Positions 1 through 11,487 of a stretch of 64,000 nt of DNA are shown piece by piece; within the stretch, counting starts at the first letter, position 1, and the number at the start of each line of letters is the position of its first letter. This DNA comes from Eremomyces bilateralis CBS 781.70 (taxonomy: Eukaryota; Ascomycota; Dothideomycetes; Eremomycetales; Eremomycetaceae): assembly GCF_010015585.1 (NCBI RefSeq), contig NW_022985085.1:192384-256383 (forward strand), given 5' to 3'. The translations under genes and the position numbers were made by a program. The notes below the pieces were generated by a model. The model was given only the letters and a program-made list of their open reading frames with translations, was not told the DNA's origin and did not search any database.

Positions 1-554
1 CAAGCTGTCTCCAACGGGCGGGCAACACACCAACGACACCCAAAGACTCTCTCACGGCTCACGCACTCGTACAGCCTGCAGCGCGGCACCAGCGCACAGG
101 TGCACAGGCGTCTCCTAATCTCTGCGCTTGGTCCTTGCTGGCTGGCTTTTGCTGCACCCAGTCTGCACTCGACACCCATCCCTCTTTCACCACCACCCAC
201 GCGCCATCTCTCCCACTCTCCCTCCATCGTCTCCTCCCAATTCCCCGTCCTCCATCGACTTAACTGCACTTTCTCCATCTTCCCCACCTTCCTCTCATCC
301 CATTCTTCTCCTTACTTGCTGCATGAGTCGCTGTTGTCATCCAGTGACTCTCTCTCCCAACTTCATCACCATTCCGTGACCCCTGTGCCGCCGTCGCTGC
401 CCTCTCTCCCCCGAGTTCTCGGTGTCCGCCGATCGTGTTGAACCCTCCATTCCCGAACACCCAGAGGGCACGCTCGAAGCCCGGCCGAACATCCATCGCA
501 GGAGGAAACATACCCACCGACCTGGCTATCTTCGCTCGACGGGATTGACTCACC
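1..554 (+). promoter_or_regulatory. Upstream region and pyrimidine-rich leader of casein kinase I
   Basis: No gene is recognisable here. The stretch from about 170 to 420 is strongly C/T-rich on the + strand, as is common just upstream of highly expressed fungal genes, and probably contains the transcription start and 5' leader of the kinase that begins at 555. The short reading frames inside it look like by-products of the CT bias. An ATG near 323 lies out of the kinase context and would be an upstream ATG if it is in the mRNA. Confidence 0.5.
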
Positions 555-2271
555 ATGTCGTCGTCCACGTCCGCCTCGTCCAACGTCGTGGGCGTGCATT
601 ATCGGGTCGGGAAGAAGATTGGCGAGGGCTCGTTCGGTGTCATCTTCGAGGGCACCAACTTGCTCAACAACCAGCAGGTCGCCATTAAATTTGTAGGTTC
701 CGCCATCCGATACACTCCAAAGGCCTTGAGATACGAACATGTGCTGATTAGATCCAAATAGGAACCACGAAAGAGCGATGCCCCACAGCTAAGGGACGAG
801 TACAGGACATACAAGATCTTGGTCGGCTGCCGTAAGTCCTGGTTTTTTTTATCTTTCTACATGAACGATATGGTGCAGCATGTGTATTGGACGGACGGGG
901 TTTGGCATCCGATGTCTCATCCAACGCCATCAACGAAACACTCACCGCCATCCTGTACGGTCTAACTAACATGATACAGCTGGTATTCCTAATGTCTATT
1001 ATTTCGGCCAGGAAGGATTGCACAACATCTTGGTCATCGACCTGCTCGGACCCAGTCTGGAAGACCTCTTCGACCACTGCCATCGTCGCTTTACCGTCAA
1101 GACTGTGGTCATGGTTGCGAAACAAATGGTTGATCCCATCGATCTATTATGGTTACTTCTGCTAACGAAGTACAGCTGTCACGCGTCCAAACCATCCACG
1201 AGAAGAACCTGATTTACCGAGACATCAAACCTGACAACTTCCTGATCGGTCGCCCGGGCACCAAATCCGCAAATGTCATCCATGTCGTGGATTTCGGCAT
1301 GGCCAAACAATACCGAGACCCGAAGACGAAACAACACATCCCATATAGAGAAAGGAAGTCGTTATCAGGAACCGCCCGATACATGAGTATCAATACCCAC
1401 TTGGGACGAGAACAATCACGAAGAGACGACTTGGAGGCGCTGGGTCATGTTTTCATGTACTTCCTGCGTGGTGGGCTTCCATGGCAAGGACTGAAAGCGG
1501 CCACGAACAAGCAGAAGTACGAAAAGATTGGAGAGAAGAAGCAGTCGACCGCTGTCAAAGACTTGTGCGACGCCTATCCAGGTATGAACCTACTTGTTTT
1601 TGTTACATCTTATCCTCTTCTAACCTGATCCAGACCAATTCAACAAATACCTCCACTACGTCCGAAATCTGGGCTTCGAAGACCAACCCGACTATGATTA
1701 CCTTCGCGAACTCTTCACGTCTGTTCTCAAGGACACCGGCGAAGTTGAAGACGGCGAGTATGACTGGATGAAGCTGAACAACGGCAAGGGCTGGGAAGCC
1801 ATGAAGCTCCACCCTTCCGCCGCCCACCTCCAACACGGCGTCCCCAACTCCTCCGCCCGCGAGCTCCACGGCGCCCGCGCCCCCAAGACTCCCATGACCC
1901 ACGACCGCCTCAATGCCGACCTCCCAAAACCGGGAGCGGCCCGCGCCGCTCAGCCCGGCGCCTCCGCGGGTCGCCATCCCCAGCGCCGTGAGCCGGGCGG
2001 AGTCTCCCCGGCCTACACGCCCGACACGCCGACCGGCACGGGGAAGCGAGGGTCGCAGGCGCAGGGCGCGGATTTCCGCGCGCCGGAGGGGTCGACGGTT
2101 GCACAGTTTCAGCACAGCCAGCCGAACCTCTCGCGGAACGGCGTGATGCAGCAGTCGACGGGGCCGCAGGTGCGGCCGCAGAGTCCGCAGGGCATGACAA
2201 GGGGGCAGGGTGAGCAGCCGCTGACGGTGTGGCAGAAGATTGCGAAGGTGGTGTGTTGTGGTAGGTGGTGA
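555..2271 (+). CDS. Casein kinase I, membrane-associated Yck/Cki1 type
   Basis: Serine/threonine kinase of the CK1 family, 466 aa after splicing of 555-692, 762-831, 980-1128, 1176-1581 and 1634-2271; all phases agree. The glycine loop (KKIGEGSFG, about residues 16-24), the AIK lysine, RDIKPDNFL, a DFG loop and the CK1-specific block [20 protein letters not shown] are all present. The C-terminal third is a Pro/Gln/Ser-rich tail that ends in a Cys-Cys pair (VVCCGRW). In yeast Yck1/2 a terminal Cys pair is palmitoylated and places the kinase on the plasma membrane; that role is inferred here. The third intron has an unusual GTTGAT donor. A further intron near the stop could change the last few residues. 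Family members act in endocytosis, nutrient-permease turnover and morphogenesis. Confidence 0.93.
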
Positions 2272-3468
2272 TTGGGCACTGGGATCGCTATGGTGCCGCT
2301 GACATCGCCATCAGCCTAAGTTTTCACCGCGACGGCCAGGATCCTCGTCCTCACGTCGACTACCTTTCCACCCTTTCGCTGAACTGGAGAATATTGCACG
2401 TCTAGCTCGCGCCAAGTGTGGGATGTCTGCAACCGATTACCTTTCCTGCAGCGGACGATGCTGCTATTCAAAAATCCGGCCATAGGATTTCAAGCAAATC
2501 CATGAATGCGATCATGGCGTTTACACTTCGAACCCCTCCCTCATCCAACCATTGCGACATCCCGATCCCGAGACATTATCGCCGAAGCCTTCCAATACGG
2601 TACCGGCATTTGCTCACCCCATCCCTCGTTATTTTATATTCCTCTATCTGTCTGGTTTGGGATCCCCCTACATCGTGGAAGATATTGGGCGAGTGGACAG
2701 GGCACATGGGATTCATCGACACTCATGACGGCTGGACACGATGTTGAACCACTTTCCGGTTTCTTCCACCGGTTTCTGCTTCCGGTTTCCGTTCCGCTGG
2801 GCGATGGAGTTACTTTGCATTCATCGGGGACTCGCAGCTTCGCTATTTCGCTATTTCTTCCTTGTCGAGCCGTCGGGTCGTTCAGCGGCGTTGGGGTTCC
2901 CCCGCATCTATCTCTTCACGTCGCGTTTTTTGGGGCACGGCAAAGAAGAGATCCAGACGCACACAAAACCAAGACAGGGGAAATATCGTTTTCCGATTTC
3001 GTTGCCCTTGGGCTGTGGATCATGAATTACAAAAAGCTCGGGATTGCGAGCGCGGGGACCGAGCGTTTTTATTGTGGCGATGCATGGAAATAGGCATATA
3101 GGATAAACCCCTTTTAATAATATGGCGACATGACTACTTCCGGCTTTTCGGCTTTTCGGTCTAGTTCGGGATTGATTTGCTTTACTCGAATGAAGAATGA
3201 TATCAAAGGTATCAAATGCGATTTACATTGCTCTAGCCCATAGCCGCTACGGCTAATATCTCTAAACACCTTGCAAACGCCGACGGACAGTAGGGTGCTC
3301 GCACTTCTATTAACGCCGTAAATAAATCATGTCCGGCGCTTCAATCACGAGGATGACAGAAGCTCGGCCTGAACGCAACGCTTCTGGATCCGCAATGCGG
3401 CACAAAGAAAGTCCATACAGAAAGGTGATGGATGGGACACTGACACCACTCCAGCGAAATTCCATGCA
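2272..3468. other. Non-coding gap, casein kinase I to TCP11 gene (convergent 3' ends)
   Basis: The flanking genes converge, so this should be mostly 3' untranslated sequence. A 195-codon frame starting at 2506 has no recognisable domain and reads like chance. I see no repeat or RNA gene. Confidence 0.5.
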
Positions 3469-5510
3469 CTATAACGCCACCTGCCGTCCACTCTGCTCCC
3501 CTACCGTCCTCTCCCCCACTCGCAGGGACGCCGTTACCGATCCCGCAGGAAACGCCGTCGTCGGCGCCACCGGCCGCACATGATGAGATTCCCTCGCCGG
3601 GGCCGATGGAACCCCCCGAACCAGCGCATCGGAGCTCGGAACCGCCCCCTCAACCACATACACCAACGGACCCCACACCCGCCAGTGCAACACCGCCAAC
3701 GGCGCGACCCGCCTCGCCACGTCCACGAGGCCATCATACAACGGCTCGACGCACGCGGGGAGGGGCGGGTCGTTCGGCGGGACGGTGCTGCTCGGCGGGC
3801 GGGCGACGAACGCGGAGTGGACGTCGAGTAGGGAGGCCGTGGCGAAGGTGGTGAGGGCGGCGAGGGTGCGGGTGGTGAGGAAGGAGGTGATAGCGTGGAG
3901 TTCGGGGGTGTGGGAGAGGTGGGACCAGGCGGCGTCAAGGGAGGCGTGGGCGGCGTCGTGGAGGGCGGCAGGGGTGATGGATAGGGGGTCGGGGAGGAGG
4001 GGGTGCACCACGCGGGCGATTTGGGCGGCGACGTGGTGGATGTTGGGGCGCCAAGGGCCGGAGGGAACGATGGCGGTGAGGTCGGCGAGGAGGCGCTGGC
4101 GGAGGGACGGAGGGAGGGGGCGGGATAGGAGGGTGGCGGCGGTGCGGAGGCTGGTGGCGAGGTGGAGGAGGGAGGAGAGGGTGGCGCGAAGGGCGAGGAG
4201 GCGGGGATAGTCGCGGTGGAAGGTGGGGGGGAGGGGGAGGGCGGGGGTGAGGAGGAGGTGGGTGAGGGCGTGGGCGAAGGTTTGGGTGGTGCAGGGGGTG
4301 GTGCAGGTGGGCTGGGGGGTGGGGTGGATGTGTTGGTGCCAGTAGGAGAGGAACCATTGGCGGGAGGGGGAGGGTTGGAAGGCGTTGGTTTGGTAGTAGC
4401 TTTGTTCGAAGGCTACGGTGTCTTCGATGAGCTTGGGTCTCAGGTACTGGATTTGATGGTTGGCGACGTCCTGAAAACGAGGTTAGTGATGCCTTGCTGC
4501 GTTATGGTGTGACGAACCAGCTTCATGGCTTCCAGTATGCCGAGGAGATCGCGTAGTCCACTGACGGTCAACCTCCAATTCGCCACGGTGACTCCCTCGT
4601 GAATCTTCTCCACCATGTTGTCCACCCATTCATCTCGAATAGGGGCACAATGCTCCTTCAGCACCAGGGAGAGCCATTGCACGACTTTCACAATATCGCA
4701 GACCCCGTTCTTGACCATCTGCATGAACATCGATACGTCCAGCTGTTCCTTGAACAGGGCCGACCGCGACGGGATCAGCACCTCGAGGATGTCACGGATC
4801 GTGGTCAACAGCTCCGGGATCCGTCTCTGCACCGCCGTTTCGATGACCGCGCCATCGTGGGATCGCAGCGACGGGCCCGGCCAATCTCTCTGATACACCA
4901 GTGCGTAAAGTTCGAGCTCGGCCGCCAGGGCGTGCCAGTATTCCTCGGCGGCCCGCAGCTTCGCGAGGCCGCGGGTGCCGTCGAGATTGGGGCGGAAAAA
5001 GAGCTCGCGGTCGAAGTTGATGTCGTGTCGTAACTTGGCGTTGTCGCGGATCGCGCTGATTTCCAGCTCGGCCAACGATCGCTTACTGATCGGCGGCATG
5101 GGGTCCGCGTACCGGAAGCACTCGGCTAATCTCGCGGAGTATTTCACGTCGGAGTTCGTTAATAGATCGCAGAGGTAGTCGACGACAGTCTCTTCGGAAC
5201 AGGAGTCGACAGAGTCGCTTGAATGAGAGGCGTTGCTACAGCTGCTCATCGATTCCGTGTCCAGTGAACTCTCAGTTACAGGTTCTGAGTACTGCTCCGA
5301 CGGTCGATGAAGCGAGTGCACGCGGTCGTCGACTATTCCGTCAGGGCTGCGATTCGGTTCCTCCCATACCGGAGCCTGACCGTGTCCGGCCTGGAGGAGG
5401 TCGGTCGACAGTACGATCGACATGGCGGAATGCCGGAAACCTGGGAGGGCCATCCTGTTCGTCTGCCCGAGCCCAGAAGGGCGAACGTCGTTCGATGAAG
5501 ACGAGCGCAT
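3469..5510 (-). CDS. TCP11/SOK1 family protein
   Basis: Two exons, 5510-4518 and 4470-3469, joined by a 47-nt GT-AG intron, give 664 aa. The first exon holds the family hallmarks: a conserved INFDRELFFRPNLDG-like block, then the helical core with CAPIRDEWVDNM. Directly across the splice comes KLDVANHQIQYLRPKL, a block characteristic of Tcp11 proteins. Yeast SOK1 was found as a high-copy suppressor of protein kinase A loss, so a link to cAMP signalling is possible but inferred. The start is the first in-frame ATG at 5510; the frame stays open upstream to 5699 with no ATG, so an extra 5' exon is possible. The N-terminal 100 residues are Ser-rich and probably disordered. Exon 2 is much more GC-rich than exon 1, with C-rich coding strand. 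Confidence 0.88.
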
Positions 5511-6799
5511 TATATGCAGCGGGGGACGAGCACGGTCAGGCTGCGCACCTCCGCACCTCCGCCGTGTGGGCGAGGCAAGCGACGGTCCCACGGACCCGAC
5601 GTACCTGGTGACCGGGAACGATACCGGCGCTGGACGGACGCTAGCGATGGGGGGAGATCCAGCGTGTTCTGCAAACTCCGGACTCGTGCCACGCCGCACG
5701 CGTTGGCACCTCTAGTCAGTGCCGGAAAGCAGCAGAGGGTTGCGGGCAAACGGAGGGGACGGGACGCTAACTCCAGGTCAGATGGCCCCGCGTGTACGGC
5801 GGCGTGAATGAAGGGAAGGCAACGGACAGAACATAGTTGAAAGAATCCATTGAGACTGAGAGAAAAGACTGGTGTTCATGAGACACCCGACAACGAAAAG
5901 AAAGGACGGGATGGACATATTAGACACGAGCGGGAAAGGAGGACCATGGAAACTGGAGAGGGTCCTGAGCGGTGTAGTACTGAACGTGGAGCAACCATTG
6001 AGAACATTTGTCAATCTGCATCAGGCAATGAACCCGTGCGTTCGACTTGAGCAATCTCATTTTGGCATTAGCGTGTAGCATCAATTAAATCTAGCAGAGC
6101 AGAATCATTGTGCATGGCTCTAAGTTTGGTGAAGCACGATGGAGAATTTGATATGCTCCCGCGCGTCCCGGTTGGGTTTAGTTGTGTCGAGACGATCGGA
6201 GAAATGCAACACGACATTGTCAAGGCGAGGCAGCCAATGGCAGGAGGCCAATAGAATCCCGTCAGCCAGGTTTCCCGCCCTGAGGAATCGCGAATCGGAG
6301 AGGAGCAGGATTGGGGACTGGAACGCCTCACTTTCCTGTCCTGCGAGAATTGTGCCACGCTTCCACGAATATTGGATCCTGCAACTCTAGACCTGGGAGC
6401 CGCCGTCAACCACGTCGGAAGTCTTTCTAGCGCACATGCCATTGAGACATTGGCCCTCAACGACGTCCAGGCGCCAGAAAGAAAATCCGTTCGGCATCTT
6501 CAGCCTCGCCAAGGCATCGAGTCAGAAGGCTGGCGGCTGGCCTCTCATTTCTACCGCCTCGCGCAGGGCGGTCATTCACGGAGCGAGCTATTTGAGCTTG
6601 GGACATCCACGCAGGAATCAACTGAATCTACACACCTTCCATTGGCTTGATAACGCTATTGACACACGCAACCCCTCTCGCGCAATCCGATTCGCTTGGA
6701 TCCGATCTAATGGAGCGTTGATACACGTACAAAGGAAATCGATGGACCACGACACGAAACAAAAGATGCACTTTTCCCGCCGTGGACGTCTGTCGGCAC
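5511..6799. promoter_or_regulatory. Gap: TCP11 gene promoter and Cox5 3' region
   Basis: Both neighbours are on the minus strand, so this contains the TCP11 gene's promoter and leader and the 3' end of the cox5 transcript. No coding sequence, repeat or RNA gene stands out. Confidence 0.45.
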
Positions 6800-7561
6800 T
6801 TAATTGCTTTGGACCACGCCTTTTCCCTTGTATCCTTCGGAGCTGATACCGGTGAGAGGCTCGATGCGATTTTCCTGACGTAGATGTCAATCTCCCGTTC
6901 ATACGTGGACGTATATAGCCGTCGCTTACCTTCATGTATTCGTTTGATTGCTCTTGCCATTCCTTAGTCATGGTATGTGGAGGCGGTTTGGCAACCAGCC
7001 TGGTTGCACCGAAAAGAACTGCCGACGCAACAATGGCGAGGAGGGTGTATTGGATGACGGTCCAGTTCTCTCCGGGGGGAGCCTCAGATCGAGGGCCGTG
7101 GGGGCCGAAGGCGATCCAATAAGCTGTGATTAGATGGAGGATCAGCATTTGGCACTATCAGGTGTATAATTCGAGTTCCAGATGGAAGAGTCGAAAGCCA
7201 ATTGGATCGCGAATCCATCTTGAAACGCAGGATTCATCTTCCACGATGATGCTATGCATTCGAGAGGCAACAATAGAGTCCACAACGTACCGGCACGTTT
7301 TTCCTGAAGGGTGAGTTCTTTCCAGTCCACCTTCATCCGATCACGCAGCTGCATCCACAGGTCGGCCTGATCCTGCGGCGGCATTGCCTCCCATCGCTGC
7401 TCGATATTGGCCAACGTCGGGTTTGAGATGGCATGAGCGTAACGCCTGCACGGCTCGGCCTGGGTGATGGGCGCGATGAATCTCGGGGCGAGGCTTGACG
7501 ATGACGAGGGGAGGACACGGGTCGAGGCACCGGCAGCGCGGATGAGCGAGGTACGCAACAT
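6800..7561 (-). CDS. COX5: Cytochrome c oxidase subunit IV (yeast Cox5), mitochondrial
   Basis: Nuclear-encoded subunit of respiratory complex IV in the mitochondrial inner membrane. Exons 7561-7291, 7123-6930 and 6874-6800 join in phase to 179 aa. The N-terminus (MLRTSLIRAAGASTRVLP) is a basic, hydroxylated mitochondrial targeting sequence. Then come the matrix domain and AYWIAFGPHGPR, a single membrane helix (about TLLAIVASAVLFGATRLVA) and the conserved MTKEWQEQ. The short last exon ends in GYKGKGVVQSN. Length and layout fit fungal Cox5. The upstream region contains CCAAT and paired TCACGTG elements, suggesting control by the CCAAT-binding (HAP) complex and a bHLH factor; this is inference. 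Confidence 0.95.
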
Positions 7562-7829
7562 GGTGGATAGATATGGGCTGGCGAGGGATTAAGTAGCGAA
7601 ATAGACGGAGCAAGCGGCCACGGCAGATGTGGATACTGCCGGAAGGGCAATTGAGCAGGATTGAGGTCGTTGGCAGCGGAGGATGAAAGGATGGGAACCG
7701 GGTGAAGTTGTTGCAGCTTCAGGATCTGGCGAGGTTTTGGCGTGGGAAATCTGTGGCTCGGGTTCCTTCCTTGACTTCCTCTGCTGCTGCCAGTTTGATC
7801 AGCTCACCAAGACAGGGGGATGGTTCTGG

Positions 7830-7839
7830 CCAATCAGAG
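7830..7839 (+). promoter_or_regulatory. CCAAT box (CCAATCAGAG) upstream of cox5
   Basis: CCAATCA is the classical HAP/CCAAT-binding-complex motif. It lies about 270 bp upstream of the cox5 start. The same ten bases occur at 15893-15902 upstream of QCR10. Sequence is seen; binding is inferred. Confidence 0.5.
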
Positions 7840-7885
7840 TCCGATTATTTGGACCGCGGAAAATAAGACTTGGCATGGTGGACTG

Positions 7886-7910
7886 AGTCACGTGCTTTTA
7901 GTCACGTGCT
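7886..7910 (+). promoter_or_regulatory. Direct pair of AGTCACGTGCT elements upstream of cox5
   Basis: The 11-base element AGTCACGTGCT occurs twice with a 14-bp period, each copy centred on the palindrome CACGTG (7889-7894 and 7903-7908). CACGTG is the E-box bound by bHLH factors such as Cbf1; TCACGTG in front of respiratory genes is a known Cbf1 association in several yeasts. Use in this fungus is inferred. Confidence 0.5.
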
Positions 7911-9055
7911 GCTCGCCATTCTTCCTGTTATTATCCACAAGGACCACAGCAGCAGGAACCAGACTCCAGGACGAGACAATTGTCTTTGCAATAATCAGTC
8001 ACTTCTTCATCGTCATCCATCCATGGCGGCTAATAGACAACGGCTATGACGGCGCTCATTCCTTTTTCATCACGTTGGGGTGAACCAAAAGAAATGCCCA
8101 TGGGTTGTTCGCACCAGCAACATGGAGCTTCGGTTTGGTCATAAGGTGGCCACATTCATCTGGTTCAAGCTGAGTAAAGCTCCCAAATCAATTGCTTCCA
8201 CTGGTGGCAATCATGTAAGTTCGTTACATCGTTGATTCAGCTGATTCAGCTGATCCAGACTTCAATGCTTTTTCTTAAATCGCAAAAGGATTATCAATGG
8301 GGGTACCCAACCGTGGTTCATACCAAGTATTCCCCCACACAATCCCGTCAGCCTGGCTTGTCACGAAGTCGGCGTGCGGTCCCGAATTGCTACACAGTTG
8401 ATGGATAATCCCTCTCCCACCATCCAATAACAACCCATCGTGATCAGAGCCGCAGTCAAAGTCGTGGCTATGCCCGGTCATATGCGTCGGATATGCAGAC
8501 CTTCGTGGTCTCCAGATCCAAAAGCAGGAACACATCGGACATCCGGGCGGAGGAAGCCGGGTTGCTATGTACGCTCCGACTATCGGCAAAATGCTTCGAT
8601 GCAATTCCGGGAGATGCTTGCACGACGGCGGGTGAGAAGATGATTATCCGAAATGCAATTTAATCGTGCTATGCCCGCGATCGAGACTTGACTTGAGAGA
8701 ATCCCACCAAAATATATTCAGACCGAAAAAGCAACGTGTTGATACACTATTTCGACTCCAATATTGTCATAGTGTGACGTGAGCGCATACGAGCCATTCT
8801 CCCGAAGTCCATCGAGCTTCAACGAAAGAAACCATTGGTGAGCCGCTTGCTGTGATTCCGTCACTTGCCCCTCAGTTCGATCCCACCCTGCTCTGACCAC
8901 CACCTGACAATATCCCTTCCTCCACCACTACTGTGTGCCCCGCCGTCATTTTCTTTCCCAACGTCTACTGTGCAACACTGCAACAACACTTCAATTCTTG
9001 ATCATCAGAACTCGCTCTAACCAAAGCTCCATATCTTCAGTCCTCAGTCTTCCAA

Positions 9056-9107
9056 GTGAGTCGAGACAGCTCAGCCTGTGAACGACTGACGACAACAAGC
9101 TAACCAG
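9056..9107 (+). other. Probable 5'-leader intron of the GAPDH gene
   Basis: A GTGAGT donor at 9056, a GCTAAC branch-like sequence and a CCAG acceptor ending at 9107 define a 52-nt intron 26 nt upstream of the GAPDH ATG. Highly expressed fungal GAPDH genes often carry such leader introns. Confidence 0.6.
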
Positions 9108-9133
9108 ACCCCACCGGACCCAGATCCACCATC

Positions 9134-10406
<1,273 letters not shown>

Positions 10407-11487
10407 ACGGTCCACCCAACTTCAAAATCCACCCTCATCAGGCGATTTGCTTGGAGACGGGTCCTCCGTGGGTAATGAGCACCACAAGTCGTTGGCCACG
10501 GTGATATGCGAATGGCGTACAACGAATAGAAAATGACTTGAGCTACTTCAGCCTGTTCGAAACGCGATGCAATCCAGGTCATCTATTATGTAGCTTCATC
10601 GTGGGAGAATGAAAATGAACACTCGCCAAATTGATTTGCGCTTGTCTGCAACAACAAATAGCTTATTGGATTGTGATGCATTGCCCCGTCTCTCGCTTTA
10701 TGTCAGTGGTTCCTCTATGCAATTAAGCCTTGGAAAGGCATTTTAACTGCAGGGTAGAATACAGTATCCACGTGTTGAGAGCCATTGTGCTGGACGGTGC
10801 ATAGGATTCGTGTTGTTTTTGAGTTGAATAGAGACGTCACATCAATGAGCTTGAGATAGTCTATTCAGTGGATCTCCGGTCCCAGACTCGACTGAATCCT
10901 GACGCAACATCAAATTGATTTTGTACGATGAAGTGAACTCGTAACTCCTCCCTGAGGTTCAATTGTGGCTTTACTTGTGGCGTTTATCGCTGCTGCGCCA
11001 CATACGCATCACGTGCCTCTCAGGTTCACCTTTATGTTAACTGAATCGCCAGTCCGTAACATGAATGGCGATGTCTTCACAGTTCTTCGAGATCCTTGGA
11101 AATTAGGTAGTTGGTACGGTTGGATTAAGAAGTCTGAACTTTCCATTTGAATTGGGATTGTGAATTCCTGTTCGTTCTATTACCGTCCTGCTAATCGTCG
11201 AGCGATCCGTGGCTACTTGCAGTAAGTTCAACTGTTGTCTGTTGCAAATCGTCCTTCACTTTCACGCGCACATGTCCCCTCGACAATGGATGAATGTTTG
11301 TTGATTTCAGTCGCCTGGATTACCTGCTTCATATTCACCTTCCTTCACCAAATAAGCGAGTTCAAATTGTCACTACTACACATGAACCTGTTTCTGTCAC
11401 CCATCTGTCAACTCTCCACTCTCCACATACATCTTCTTTCCTTCTTGCATTCATTCCTTAGTCAACCACCCATTTCCCTGAACCAAA
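10407..11487. promoter_or_regulatory. Gap: GAPDH 3' region and histone deacetylase promoter
   Basis: Both genes are on the plus strand. The GAPDH terminator is probably in the first few hundred bases. The 150 bases before 11488 are C/T-rich, like a leader. CACGTG occurs near 10771 and 11010. No further gene is visible. Confidence 0.45.

Larger units (their letters stand above)
7562..9133. promoter_or_regulatory. Divergent promoter region, cox5 (-) and GAPDH (+)
   Basis: The genes on either side are transcribed away from each other. The cox5-proximal half has a CCAATCAGAG box at 7830-7839 and two TCACGTG boxes at 7886-7910. The GAPDH-proximal end is C/T-rich (about 8905-9050) and carries a leader intron. 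The middle part has no recognisable gene. Confidence 0.6.

Noticed and set aside
2506-3093. 195-codon + strand frame downstream of casein kinase I
   Set aside because: No domain or splice signals; lies in the convergent 3' space.
5511-5699. Open extension upstream of the TCP11-gene ATG
   Set aside because: Unlike the RNase H1 case it has no strong near-cognate start and no targeting-like composition; GC-rich chance openness is the simpler view.
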